Source: Trichodelitschia bisporula
Lineage: Eukaryota; Ascomycota; Dothideomycetes; Phaeotrichales; Phaeotrichaceae
Assembly (NCBI GenBank): GCA_010356995.1
Contig: ML996704.1
Span: forward strand, 170,404 to 234,403
DNA: 64,000 nt
Reading direction: 5' to 3'
The notes under the pieces were generated by a model. It was given only the letters and a program-made list of their open reading frames with translations. It was not told the origin of the DNA and ran no database searches. Below, piece by piece: positions 1 to 11,000 of the stretch (positions are counted from its first letter, which is position 1; every line of letters begins with the position of its first letter). Both the position numbers and the translations under genes were made by a program.

Positions 1-693
1 ACCATCCCAACCGTGTTCCACATAGTACTCACGACCGCGCACAACGGGACCATCAACGCCACCCACGTCGCCGGCCAAATCGCGGCGCTGAACAAGGCCT
101 ACGGGCCCCGTGGGGTTTGGCTTCGCTTTGCTGAACACGACGTGGACGGTTAGTGACGCCTGGGGCGTGGCGGGGGGCGCGGCGATGGGCGATGTGAAAA
201 AGGCTCTGCGGGTGGGGGGTTACTCGACGGTGAATTTGGATTTTGTGAGCGATCTTGATGGGGCGTTTTGGGCCTTGCTCTATGCCGACGGCGGTGGGGG
301 CGGGGGGTTCAGTGATTATGGGTGCGCGGTCAACGCGNNNNNNNNNNNNNNNNNNNNNNNNNNNNNNNNNNNNNNNNNNNNNNNNNNNNNNNNNNNNATG
401 ATGCGAGGATGACGGCGGTGCACGAGACGGGGCATTGGCTCCGGCCCCTTCATGTTTTCGAGGGGGAGACGTGTGGTGGTGACGGGGACTTCATTGCGGA
501 CACGCCGGTGCAGAGCACGAGTACCGACGGGTGTCGGACGAGTCCGGAGAAGGATTCGGGTTCTAGGTTGCTCGGGGTGGATTCGGTGCATAATGTGATG
601 GATTATTCGGCCGATGCGTGTTATACGGGGTTTAGTCCGGGGCAGGTGGAGAGGATGAAGACAATGTGGGGACTGTATCAGGGGGGGAAGTAG
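1..693 (+). CDS. Partial secreted zinc metalloprotease, pappalysin-like (M43), fungal type; 5' end outside window
   Basis: This is the C-terminal part of a fungal extracellular metalloprotease of the M43B/pappalysin-like family. Such enzymes are secreted zincins that cut proteins. Visible are the zinc motif [11 protein letters not shown] (HExxH plus a third His) at about 421-453, the family's CxGDGDxxxDTP stretch right after it, and a Met-turn HNVMDYS at about 589-609, then a stop at 691-693. The Gly normally found between the second and third zinc His (HExxHxxGxxH) is Arg here. Upstream, frame 1 (from base 1) carries family-like sequence to about base 105. The continuation ([22 protein letters not shown]) is in frame 2 from about base 110. 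A one-base shift near 105-112 therefore breaks the frame. A run of N at 338-397 lies inside the gene, so low-quality assembly is as likely as a true pseudogene. Confidence 0.8.
338..397. other. Assembly gap (60 N)
   Basis: There are sixty consecutive N inside the metalloprotease gene. The round length suggests a scaffold placeholder or a masked stretch. It hides the segment just before the zinc-binding helix. Confidence 0.99.
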
Positions 694-885
694 GGTGTTT
701 GCTTGGGGGGCGGGAGGGGGCAGGGTGTTTGTAGATATTGTCGGTCGCTTGGAATTTATGATTGCGTTTGAATGGCTTCGGATTAACTTGGGTTGACTGT
801 CATGGGACCAGATACTGGTGACCGGTTCCCGTACGAATCCCGTCAAAGTATGGGCAAGTCCTCGAAATTCACCTAACGTCCTCGA

Positions 886-902
886 CCCTAACCCTAACCC
901 TA
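886..902 (+). repeat. Interstitial telomere-type repeat (CCCTAA)n
   Basis: Nearly three perfect copies of CCCTAA, the C-strand of the TTAGGG telomere repeat used by most filamentous ascomycetes, lie about 190 bp after the metalloprotease stop. It is too short to be a telomere. It may be an interstitial telomeric motif left by break repair, or a telobox-like factor site. Confidence 0.7.
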
Positions 903-1754
903 GTCCTCCTCTCAGCCTTGCCGCCGTCAATCCCTCTCCTCCTCCTCAAACTCCCACTCACTTCCCTCCGCCCTCACGCACCTCACTCCACTCCTCCATT
1001 CCAGGGGCCCCTTCCAGCCCCCGAAAAATGCCCTTACTCTGCCCCTCCGCCCGACCTCAACGTCATCCGCCTCCTACCTCATCTTTCACACCATCGCAAC
1101 CAGGGTCATAAAGAAGCTTTATGTCTCAAATCCACATTCCCGCCCATCAAAATCTAGACCCCACCCAGCCTGCCTAGACCCTCGCCCGGCTCGGTCCGCG
1201 CGGTCTGACCGAGGACAACAATGCGGAATGGCGCGACGTTATACGAACCAGGCCGCTGGGATTGGGTGTACCGAGGAGGCGGGTGTGATTGGGGTTTATG
1301 TATGAGGCGGGAGCTTTCAAAGAAAGCGTCTAGAACTTCAACTCGTTCAAAGGCAACTCTGCAGAACCCACAAAGGTGAGCATGGGCTATTAGACTGGGG
1401 GTCTAGACTCTGATGACCGTTGGGGCAGGAGGACAAAGGTGAGACCTCGTACGAGTCGACTCCGCGTCCTGGTTGTCTGATTGACGCTTTCGGCGCGCGG
1501 ATAAGGCGGTTGAAGAAAAAGACATGACGTCCGCACTGTTCGCCTTGTCTGCAGGCGCGCGTCTGCCATCAGGGTCTGGATTTCGGTTCGACTGCATTAG
1601 AATACCCGAAAGTACCGTCTATCAAATATCCTTCCTATGCGCATCGTGACCTCTCCTCCCTCCCCTCTCCCCGCTCCTCTCTCAAAACTGCCACATCGTA
1701 CCAAAGTCGCACTCAACCCCGTCTTCATTCATAAATCATAACTTTTTACCCCCA

Positions 1755-1776
1755 ATGCCATGCCATGCCATGCCAT
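1755..1776. repeat. Pentanucleotide microsatellite (TGCCA)n
   Basis: About four perfect copies of the 5-bp unit TGCCA lie in the non-coding stretch downstream of BYR4. Confidence 0.85.
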
Positions 1777-2037
1777 ACATAAACCCATCAGTCATTACGC
1801 GTCATAAAGCCCCCATCGTGAACATCCCGAGACCGTGAAACCATCAAAGTCAACGTCAACCATGAACCCCCCCTCTAGAAAAACACGCCCTAACAGACGC
1901 ACCCATACACACGCAAATGCAAATGCAATCCTCCTCTTCCCCCCTTCATGATCATCGTACACACTCCGCCCAAACCATCCACCACAAAATAGATACGTCG
2001 AAGGCAATCACCCCCCCAATCGTACACCACAAACCCC

Positions 2038-4896
2038 TCAAAACCCCTTAACAACCCCCCCAGCAACGCACCGAACGTCCCACCTCCAACTCTCCCCGCC
2101 CCTCCCAGCCGTCCTCCCCGTAAACCACCCCTCAGTCCAGCGTCTCCACTCCCCCTCCTCAATCCTCTGCCTGCGAATAAAAGTCGGACCAAGATCAAAC
2201 TCCTCCCCAACCCACTCTTTCTCCTCACCCAGCGCCACACCGCCCCCAGTAGACGCCCCCTCATCAGCCAGATCTTCAATCCCGGCAAACGGATCCTCTT
2301 CCTCCTCAACCGAGACACTCCCCGGCCCGCCGCCAAACCCGCCATCGCTGATGCCGGCTAGCTCGCCTTTGGCCGCAGCGGCCATAGTACGTGCGTCGAC
2401 CTTGAGCCACTTCATGCGATCGGGGTCGAACACCATCCCGCGTTCGATACGCGGCCCTTTGGAGCCGCCGTTGACCTGCGCAATGAGTGCGGGGCGCGGC
2501 GGACTGGCGTTGTTCTGGCGGGGCGCGGGAGCAGCGGTATGATGGGCCGTGTAGTTGGGCAGGGTGTGCAGCGCGGACGTCAGAGCCGATGGGGTGGAAT
2601 GCGTATGATGATGGTGAGCGTTGTTGTTCCCGTGCGTAGGATGAAGCGGGAGCGTCGATGTAGACGGATTATCAAACCCAGAGAGCGCGTGGTCGTTGCC
2701 CTCCCAGCGGCCGAGGAGGGGGTTGAACGTCATGCCCTTTTCGTCTGCGGCTGTTAGTACACCTTTCGTAAAGTAGATAGGGGACTCACTCTTCGCGACA
2801 CCACCCGTCATCTGCCGAATCAGCACCGGTCCTTTCCGCGGACCACCACCGACACCAACGTCCTTCTTGCGCGCCGCAGTGGGGCTGTTATGCGGGCTGC
2901 GCGCCGCAACCTGCGCCTTCCAATTGATACCCGTCGTAGACACAGGCTCACCGCTACGCGGCCGCGTGCCATTGAGCGACGAATGGCTAACCGCAGCAAG
3001 ACGCTGCTCACGCGCATTACGGCTAGCCGCCGTATCGCGAGCAAAACGCGGGGTCGTATCCGGCTTCGAAGCAGGCGCAAAAAGCGTCGGCGTCACCGGC
3101 TTGGGGGCCATGTATGGTCTCGGAGGGTGGAGTGCCTTTACTGTTTGAGACCCGACGGTCAGATTCAACGAGCCACTCGGCTGGTGCGAAGTCGGCGGCA
3201 GAGGCGAGGTGCCCGCGCGCTCGGCTGGGGGCGCCAGGTACGGTTTCGGAGCGTGGACTGGCTTGATAGTGTGAGACCCTGAGGGCAGATTTAGCGAGCC
3301 GCTCGGCTGGTGCGAAGTCGGCGGCAGAGGAGAGGTGCCTGCGCGCTCAGCTCCAGGCGGGTTGAATGTGTTCAGTCCGATGCGGCTGCGACTTGCGTGG
3401 CGCAAAGTACGCGGAAGGGTACGATTGGCAGGCTCCTTCAAAAACTTACTCTCCTTTGTCGCACTCGTCGGCAGGTCGTCAAACCGCTCGAGCTCGCTGC
3501 CATCACCAAACGTGCGCGTCTTCTTGACGTTCAAGGGACGGGTGGCAGCGTTGCGTGCAAGAGAGAGAGGAGCGTGGCCGTGGGCATGATGATTCTGCGT
3601 CTGGCCCGGGTTGTGGCGCCGGCTCGGCGTGTCGACCACATTCTCAATCGACATGCGGCTGAGGGAGCGCGCCAGCGGCGACTGCGGCCGCATCGAGTGC
3701 GCCGAGTTGTCCGATGGGAAGCGCTGATGGCTACCGCTGCTCTTGGTAGCGACATGGTGAGACTGCGACGTCGAGACGCCAGCGGGCAGAAACGGAATAG
3801 AGGGACGGTTCGACAGCGACGCAGGCGTGCGGTTGCTGAGAACGGGAGCCGAACGCTTCGACCGGAGCAGCTGTGCGCTCGTCGTCGTAGGCGCAGCACG
3901 GTTCATGCGCGTGATGTTGTGACCGCCAGACTCAAAGACGGGATCCAGCTTGGACCCTTTGAGATTCGCCGGCCGCGGGATGCGCGACGCGCCGAGACGC
4001 TCGTGGAAAGTAATTGTGGTGGAAGTGGTGCGCGACGGCGGCCTCGTCGTCTTCGGCACCTCGATCTTGACGTTGCGGTTGATCTTGCGCTTCGTGTCGA
4101 TGACCTCAGCACCAAAGTCGAGCCCAGCGGAGAAGTCATCATCCTCGACAACAGGTGCGCGAGGTGGAGACGGCGGCGGCGGCACTGGCGATGGTGAGGG
4201 TTGAGGTGAGGGCTCCTGCGGCGCAGATGTCATAGCACGCGCCTGCTCCTTTGCCTCTTGCTCCTGGCGGTGTTTGAGCTTGATCTCGAAGTTGATGGGT
4301 TCGTTGGGCAGGACCAAACCCCCAAGGTCGTCATCCTCGCTCTCGAACGTCATGCAGCTGCCCAAGCTAGGGCTCATAGCCGAGACAGACGAACTCCGAC
4401 CGCGATGTTCGTGGCGCGTGCCGCCAAAGCGCACGCCCAAGCTGCCCTCGGCCCACTCCGAGTCAAAGTCGTCATCGGCATTGATTGACACGTTGGACAC
4501 GTTGGACGAGCGGTCGCCAAGCTTAAGCTTTAGGCCGCCGTCAAACGCGCTCGGCGCAGGGCCGAAATCATCGCTCCAGTCGTCGGCAGCATTGCGACGG
4601 TCCTTCTTCATTCCCAAGCGCTTGATGCTACCACCGAGGAGCGCCGAAGGGGGAATATTGTTGGGGATGGGGATGCCGACTTGCTTCGCGGAGGTGACGG
4701 CGTGCGACGCGGAAGTCTCGTCGTTTGGAGCTACCAGCACCTGCCATTCCTCATCGGCGTTGGACTCGGAGCGTACTGATTGTCGCGACGAGATGCTGGG
4801 TGTGGCATTAGAGGCGGTTGCTAGCAGCGGAGTTCCGAAGAGATCGCCCTGGAAGTCGACGTCCTCGTCCCAGTTTTCCACGTCGGCGAGCGGCAT
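2038..4896 (-). CDS. byr4: Byr4/Bfa1-like two-component GAP scaffold (mitotic exit / septation network)
   Basis: The protein is about 937 aa. Byr4/Bfa1 forms a GTPase-activating complex with Cdc16/Bub2 that holds the Spg1/Tem1 GTPase off at spindle pole bodies until anaphase. The family signature is clear: N-terminal DVENWDEDVDFQGDLF, a long Ser/Pro-rich basic middle, and C-terminal blocks GMTFNPLLGRWEGND, GMVFDPDRMKWLKVD and DLGPTFIRRQRIEEGEW. One intron at 2745-2789 (45 nt, GTGAGT donor, TACTAAC branch, CAG acceptor) is a multiple of three, so it also reads open. Removing it joins the first C-terminal block cleanly. I chose ATG 4896 because the conserved N-terminus follows at once; an in-frame ATG at 5028 would add 44 unconserved residues. 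A 42-residue block is duplicated in tandem (3223-3348 and 3097-3222). The gene diverges from the XRCC4-like gene. Confidence 0.88.
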   Translation of the reverse strand: MPLADVENWDEDVDFQGDLFGTPLLATASNATPSISSRQSVRSESNADEEWQVLVAPNDETSASHAVTSAKQVGIPIPNNIPPSALLGGSIKRLGMKKDRRNAADDWSDDFGPAPSAFDGGLKLKLGDRSSNVSNVSINADDDFDSEWAEGSLGVRFGGTRHEHRGRSSSVSAMSPSLGSCMTFESEDDDLGGLVLPNEPINFEIKLKHRQEQEAKEQARAMTSAPQEPSPQPSPSPVPPPPSPPRAPVVEDDDFSAGLDFGAEVIDTKRKINRNVKIEVPKTTRPPSRTTSTTITFHERLGASRIPRPANLKGSKLDPVFESGGHNITRMNRAAPTTTSAQLLRSKRSAPVLSNRTPASLSNRPSIPFLPAGVSTSQSHHVATKSSGSHQRFPSDNSAHSMRPQSPLARSLSRMSIENVVDTPSRRHNPGQTQNHHAHGHAPLSLARNAATRPLNVKKTRTFGDGSELERFDDLPTSATKESKFLKEPANRTLPRTLRHASRSRIGLNTFNPPGAERAGTSPLPPTSHQPSGSLNLPSGSHTIKPVHAPKPYLAPPAERAGTSPLPPTSHQPSGSLNLTVGSQTVKALHPPRPYMAPKPVTPTLFAPASKPDTTPRFARDTAASRNAREQRLAAVSHSSLNGTRPRSGEPVSTTGINWKAQVAARSPHNSPTAARKKDVGVGGGPRKGPVLIRQMTGGVAKSESPIYFTKGVLTAADEKGMTFNPLLGRWEGNDHALSGFDNPSTSTLPLHPTHGNNNAHHHHTHSTPSALTSALHTLPNYTAHHTAAPAPRQNNASPPRPALIAQVNGGSKGPRIERGMVFDPDRMKWLKVDARTMAAAAKGELAGISDGGFGGGPGSVSVEEEEDPFAGIEDLADEGASTGGGVALGEEKEWVGEEFDLGPTFIRRQRIEEGEWRRWTEGWFTGRTAGRGGESWRWDVRCVAGGVVKGF
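3097..3348 (-). repeat. Tandem 126-bp duplication inside BYR4 coding sequence
   Basis: Two adjacent 42-codon units each begin ERAGTSPLPPTSHQPSGSLN. The N-terminal half is identical between units. The second half has drifted (HTIKPVHAPKPYLAP versus QTVKALHPPRPYMAP). The frame is kept. Confidence 0.9.
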
Positions 4897-5652
4897 CTTT
4901 GCCGGGAGCTTGCGAAGCTGGCGTGTCCGACGCGCAGCAGTCGCGATTGATGGTGTGTCGCAGCTGCAGTTGTTGAGTAGTAAACAAGGTGGTTTGCGTT
5001 GAGGAAGTGGTGGTTGGATAGCTTCCAACTGATGCAGTCGGGTGTCGGAGGTCGGGGGTGTGTGAATGTGGTGGGCGGGTGGAGAAAGTGCGAAAGGGTG
5101 GAGGTTGGGGTTGGGGGGGGAAGGCGGCGGGCGTGTGCTGTTCTTGCTTATCGATTACATAAGGCGCAAACAACGCGACTTGGCGGTCAACTTCCTCAAG
5201 GAGCAGCCAGTAGAGACAGCGATGCAGGTGAACAAGGTGCAGGACAAGCCGAGCAGGCTGCAGGTCAGAGAACGTCAAGGACAGGAAAAAGAAGTAAAAA
5301 CACCAAAGACACGCGAAGCTGACGCGAACTGCAAATCCCTCGAACCACCACTTGCGCTGCAAGATATCGCAAGAAAAGCAGAACACAGAGTGACAACAAG
5401 TCCACGAACGCGACAGACGAGGAAAAAGGATCAAAAAAGGCCACGACTGCAGGCTTCTATTAGAACAGGCAGCCAACAGCGTGTAATTATTTTTCCTCTT
5501 CCCCATGTTTCACCTACATTCCCCTTAAACTCCCTCCGCCGGACCGACATCTCGCCCCTCTACCGTATCGCCAATCTCCAATCCCCAAACCTCATCAAAC
5601 GCCTCCCCCACCTTCCCCACACTCTGTCTGCACCTCAAACACTACCACGAAC
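4897..5652. promoter_or_regulatory. Shared upstream region of divergent BYR4 and XRCC4-like genes
   Basis: About 750 bp separate the two divergent start codons. Open frames here are low-complexity and not supported. I see no clear TATA element. Promoters and 5' leaders of both genes must lie here. Confidence 0.55.
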
Positions 5653-7257
5653 ATGTCCGCCCCAGACGCTCCACGCGGCCACATTGTCAGCCTCCCGCGC
5701 CTGACCTCCGACCCGCCTATCCTCGCCCAGATCCTCCCCTCTGATGTATCCAAGTCCAAGTCCCCTCTGAATCTCCAAATCATCGCCACTGACGGGGCCC
5801 TCGTCTTCTCCGCTACGCGTAACTGACCCCCCCCCCCGGGCTAGCCCATCACTTAACCTATTACTTCTATTAACTCCCCAAGTGACCCCGGCACTCCTCC
5901 CCTCGCTCCGTGCACCCTCCTTCACGGGGCCAGAAACTGATATCGAAACCGCGCTGCGCCGCACGCTGCTTGATGAGACGTTTGGCGATGGCAACACCGA
6001 CAGTGTCGAGCATGCGCTCAAAGGCCTCGAGCTGGTGGTCCCGCACGTCGATGACGATAACCTCCAGCTGGCCTGGCGACTGAACGACGGCAAGAGCGTC
6101 GTAAGTGCCTCATTCCCTCCTCCATCATGACTCGTGACACTCTTTTTGGGTTTCTCTCCATCACGAACATATGAAACCAAATTGGCGATCATTTGTCGGA
6201 GTGGAACGCGTCGCGCGTTTGCAAACAAACAATGGCGCACGGCTATATCATGCCTCTTATACCTCGCGTGTCTCTGTTCCAGCCTCCTCGGCTTTCACCT
6301 GCCAAACTCGTCTCCACACTCACCTGTACCTCACAGACCCCACTAGCAACCCTCCCCCTCGAAGCAAGTTCAGACACAGAAATAGACCCCCTAGCCTGGC
6401 TCTACCTCTCCACAACCCGGACACAGACCCTCCTCACGCGACTCCGCGAAACCGAGGCCCTCCTCGCAACCCGCAACCGCGCCCTCAACGCCATCAAAAC
6501 CGAACTCAGCACTTTCGTTGAACGAAAAAAGGCCCACGATGCCAAACTTCTCGATGGCTTCGCCAAGGTTGTCAACAGCAAAAAGGTCAAGGTACGCGAG
6601 TTGACTCGCGTGCTTGGAGGTGTGAAGATGGAGGGTGGGATTGGGGGAGGAAGGGTGGGCGGTGGAGCGACGGCTGGAGACCCGGGAGAGGCGGCGAAGG
6701 AGGCGACTCCGGATGACGACGACACGGATGCTGATGCTCAAACCACAGCCTCCGACCGCGACGCCGAATCCGCCGAGCCATCGGCCTCGCCTTCCCCACC
6801 CCGCTCAGCTAAAGCAACGCGCACCAAACCCCCCACCAGAGCAGCCAAAGCAGCCAAAGCTACCAAACCGCTCGCCAAATCTACGCGCACCACGCGTGCA
6901 ACACGTGCATCGCGCGGCACCAAACGCGCCTCCGTCCCCTCCGACTCAGAGTCCGACTCAGACGATGCCTTCGAAGCCCTTCCCTCGAAGTCCGCCAAGG
7001 GCAAGGAGAAGGGCGATGAGCCCATGCCTGATGCTGAGCCCGAGTTGCCTCCGCCGCGGAAGCTACCTTTTGGGAAGATTGGTGGGAAGGGGAGGGGGAC
7101 TGCGCGGGGTGCGAGTGCGGCGCCCGAGCCCGTGCTGAAAACTGAACCTCTTTCTACGGGTAAAAAGGCGCCTCCAGCGAGGAAGGCAGCTCCAGCAAAG
7201 AAGGCGACCCCGCCGTCGGTGGATGAGGATAGTGAGATGACGGATGATGAACTGTAG
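5653..7257 (+). CDS. XRCC4/Lif1-like non-homologous end-joining protein
   Basis: XRCC4 (yeast Lif1) is the nuclear partner of DNA ligase IV. It has a globular head, a dimerising coiled coil and a disordered tail. The head starts MSAPDAPRGHIVSLPRL and holds LNLQIIATDGALVFSAT. The coiled coil (about residues 155-220) includes LLTRLRETEALLATRNRALN and ends NSKKVKVRELTRVLGG, as in fungal XRCC4s. The tail is Lys/Ala/Pro/Ser-rich with an acidic end. Exons are 5653-5818, 5883-6100 and 6337-7257 (434 aa). Intron 1 is GTAACT..AG at 5819-5882. Intron 2 is GTAAGT..CAG at 6101-6336. Its acceptor is uncertain because an AG at 6281-6282 is also in phase and would add 18 residues. Identification rests on the head and coil pattern, since this family is poorly conserved. 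Confidence 0.75.
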
Positions 7258-7745
7258 CTCCTAGTCAACGGGATGCTGTGAACGGGGGGACATGAGAGGC
7301 ACGAAGTACGAATGCTGAACTGACGAGGGTGGGCGGGTTTGAACCTTGAGCTTTATTTTGCGTGTTGAATCGGCAAGGCTGCTTGTTAGCGTGTGTCTGG
7401 AAACAGCATCTCCCACCGCGGGCTACATATGCGCGTATGTCAAAGTTCGACGGGTGCGATGTCCCCGTTGGATATCCTGCGGGAGCATCAATGAGCGATG
7501 AGTGTAAAAATGACTGTAAAAATGCTGTCGATGAATTGTCCAAAGGCTTTTATAGCCATCGCCCAGAAAAAAAAAGGGCAGTCACAACCAGCATCCCTGC
7601 TCGAGCCGAATGATGCTGAAGGTCACACGAAACCGGGGTTTTAAGTCTCACCTCGATCATCAAAAATCGGTACCTGCAGAAGGCGCGATCATCCCATCGA
7701 GGCTCACGCATTCAGGGACAAAAGGACGAAAAATAGGTATCAGGA

Positions 7746-7834
7746 TGGTCAATACGGGGGTCGAACCCGCGACCTTGGCGTATACATGAAGACTCATATT
7801 AGCACCACGCTCTAACCAACTGAGCTAATCGACC
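7746..7834 (-). tRNA. tRNA-Ile (AAU anticodon, gene AAT) with 15-nt intron
   Basis: The full cloverleaf is readable on the minus strand: acceptor stem GGTCGAT paired with ATTGACC, D-arm AGCTCAGTTGGTTAGAGC, anticodon loop CTAATAA and T-arm GCGGGTTCGACCCCCG. The anticodon AAT is at 7798-7800. A 15-nt intron (7782-7796) sits one base 3' of the anticodon, the standard nuclear position. A second gene at 46839 has the same mature sequence; the two introns differ at one base. Confidence 0.96.
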
Positions 7835-8000
7835 TGATTGATGGGTGGGTAAAGACTACATAAATATGTGTAGCAAAAATGCATTATTCTCCGTTCAGAG
7901 AACATTTCGAGCTCTGCGATACGGGCGATTTCACGAGTAACAGGACCACGATCTCTCTTCGCTTTCACGCATCATACACCTATCCAGGTACCATCTATCC

Positions 8001-11000
8001 CTACCACCCCTCAACCTGCACCGCCGCCCCCCTCCCCTCCCCAAGCCCTACAACAACCCCACCCACCCCATCCACAACAGCACACTCCACAACCCCCCCA
8101 ACCTCAGTCTCACACCCCTCCTCCCCCGCCCGCCCCACCCCCCTAACCTCCACCCCCGGAACCGGCAACCTGCCCGCCATCAACGGCACAAGGGGCACCG
8201 CCCACTCCTTGCACTCCCCCTCCTTCGCCCAAAACCGCCCCCTCCTCATCCCGCCCACAAGCCACAAACCCGGCGGCGCCTCGATCTCATACACAAATTC
8301 CAACTTCTCCGGCATAGGGCCAACATCCCACCGGCGCGTTTGCACGATGCGTAATGTTGCGGGGATTAGCGTGCCGGTAGTGTATACACCCCCGCTTGGC
8401 GCAGGAAGATCGAGGACGGCGGTGTGCAGCACGCGCAGTCGCGGGAGGGGGACTTTGATCGTTACGCGCCGGGGGTCTGGGTGGTTGGGCAGCAGGCCCA
8501 CCCACAGGCACGCTTTATGCCATTCCTCGAGGTACTTGCGAAGCGGCCCCGCGGTGCTAGGCGGGAGAACGTCGACTAGGGATTCCCAGGCCATGTCCGC
8601 GAAGGGCGGGACGCGTACGCGGGACAGCAGCGCTACTTCTTCGTAGTCGGCTGGCGTGTAGATTTGCCGGACGCGATCGACGAACGCGCGGCGCAGCAGG
8701 CCAATCAGGGGGTGGAAGGGGCTGGCGAACAGGGGTGATGCGAAGTTCGCGCTTAGTGAGGACAGGACGACATCTTCGAGCACGCGGTAGTCGACGGCTA
8801 GGGTTAGGGGTTTCTCATCGGCGGCGGGCTGGCGGGGCGGGGTGCCCTCGGCCCTGGCGATTTGGCGGATTTGGTACATTAAGGTTGCGGGTTGGGCGGG
8901 GAAGACGGTTAGCGGTGTAGGCGCGACGGGGGGCGCGGTGATTGCGAAGCGGTCTGTGCCGGTGAGGGAGACGGAGAGGATGTCGAGCGGGATGGGTTTT
9001 GAGGTGCGGATGTTGAAGCGAGAGTAGAGGAGGGTGGATTTGAAGAGGTCGTGGACGTTGACGTCGAGGGGGAGGTCGTTGGTTATGGTGGGGGAGGAGA
9101 TGTAGTCGAAGACGCCGTGGGGAGTGGTGTATTTTATGTCGAGCTTGAGGGAGACGTCGGGGATATTGTCTTCTAGGTCGTAGGGTACTTTGAAGACGAG
9201 CTTGCTGCGCAGTGGAAGGGATGAGAATTCGATGACGCCGGGTGCGGATATCTTCTTTAATTCTCCGTCGCCGGACACGTATACTGTAGATGCTGTGCGA
9301 AGCCGGAGACCGCCGGTGGCAGAGCGGATGTGGACTTCGGCTTTCTGGATCTCGTTCCAGCCACTCTCACAGGCAATCTCCAGCGTCCGAGGCTGGTCGA
9401 TGAAGATATGCCTCGATAGCGCCGCAGTCACATGAAAGGCTTCCGGGGCAGGATAGCACAGGATTCGCGCCTTGATAGGTGTCGTCATCGTCTGATGCGA
9501 ACCGGGAAGGTTGAGAGCCGCCTTTTCGAGGCCCGTCGGCTCGTGCACAAAGGCGATCTTGTTGGCCTTGAGCATGACCTTGTCGACGACGAAGGTACCG
9601 TCCGTGGTAACCTGCAATGTCAGCGACTTTCGCCACTTTCGCGAAACCCTGGCCGCTTACATTCGTCCCAACCTCAACCCAGTTGACGCCCTCCTTGAGC
9701 ACCGCCGCTTCCGCGCTGTCAAGCCAAATCTCTCTACCGCCCGCCGGTATACTCCGCAGGCGTACGCGCGCCGCATCAACCTTCAAGTTGCCAGACAGCA
9801 GTTGCCGGACCTTGACCCGCAGCATGAATCCGTCACGGTCGTCTCTATGCTTGATATACGGCTCCACCTCCACATACTCAAAGTACTTTTCGGCCGGAAT
9901 GGATAACTCGTACGGCAGTTCCTTCGAGCAAGTGACGATCTCTTTCAGGAGCTGCTGCCCTTCGGCCTCGCCGCTCCGAAGCCCTTTACTTGAGTTACCG
10001 CGCCGGCGGGCAACGATTTGCGCGAGGAGGGCGAGCAGGGCGCGCACATGGTCATCCTTGCGGTGCAGTTTCGCAAGGCAGGCGGCGTGGACTTTAAGCA
10101 GGACTGTCTCGATGGCGCTCCATTGGTGGGAAGAGTAAAGCGGAGTGACACGGCTGAGGTAGTTGGCTGCGCTGACATAGTCACCCGAATCGCTGCGAGA
10201 AATTAGCCTACGTAGACATGAAGCGCACAACTTACTATTTGATCAGCGCCAAATCGGCAGTGAGCATCTCAACAACCTTCGTACTCCGAGTGGCAAGGAC
10301 GTGGTCAAGTACCATGTTCGTGAGTTTCTACACCGTTAGCTTCAGCTTCATTGCATCGCGAAGCACCCACCTCATAGACCTCCCTCAGATCTCCAAGCGA
10401 CTGTGTAGCACGGATCATGTCGCTCTGACACACGCCAGCGAGGCTTTTCTCCTCTCCGTCCTGACTCTCCGCATCCTCATCCAAGTCCACGTCCTCCATT
10501 CCGTCTTCCTTTGCTCCCTCAAATCGGCCAAACCCGACTTCCCAGCCCCGCACCTGCCCAACCCGCTCCAACACCCGTCGCTGTAGCAGCCCCAGTTCCG
10601 CCCGCCGCCCGGCCAGCGTCTCCAGGTCAGACGCGCGGTCACGGGAGAGCATGCGCGAGTCCGATGCCAAGGCCGCTTGCGCGAGCCTGTCGAATATGGC
10701 CTGGGACTCGTTCTTGGAGAGATTTTGGGAAAGTGAGCTGGATCGCGGCGGATGTGACGGGTCCACAGGCTGGCGACGAGCCACAGCAGATACGGTGCGC
10801 GTAGTGGTCTCCTCGAGGAGCTGTTGTGCGACGGCATATGTCCACGATGAGACCAAGTTATCGATTAGGGTATCAGAAGCAGAAACATCATAGGTCCTTG
10901 AACTGGTCTCGTGAGCATGTTCCTCTGCGGCAAGAATGCGGCTATACATACGCCGTGTGCAAGTCAGCCCGCATTAACCGCGACACTGAGCTGATAAAGG

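Larger units (their letters stand above)
694..2037. other. Intergenic region between metalloprotease and BYR4 3' ends
   Basis: I see no convincing gene here. The short open frames are low-complexity, Pro/Ser-rich and lack splice or family support. The region holds the CCCTAA cluster at 886-902 and a TGCCA pentanucleotide run at 1755-1776. Both flanking genes point into it, so it should contain two 3' UTRs. Confidence 0.6.

Noticed and set aside
3310-4197. Arg-rich 295-codon frame antisense to BYR4
   Set aside because: It is a compositional shadow of the Ser/Pro-rich middle of BYR4.
5066-5704. 212-codon plus-strand frame upstream of XRCC4-like gene
   Set aside because: It runs out of frame into the XRCC4 start, is low complexity, and lies in the divergent promoter.
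10903-10951. Frame change in TRS130 first read as a frameshift mutation
   Set aside because: A 49-nt GT-AG intron with a CTCAC branch restores one frame and a natural protein sequence.
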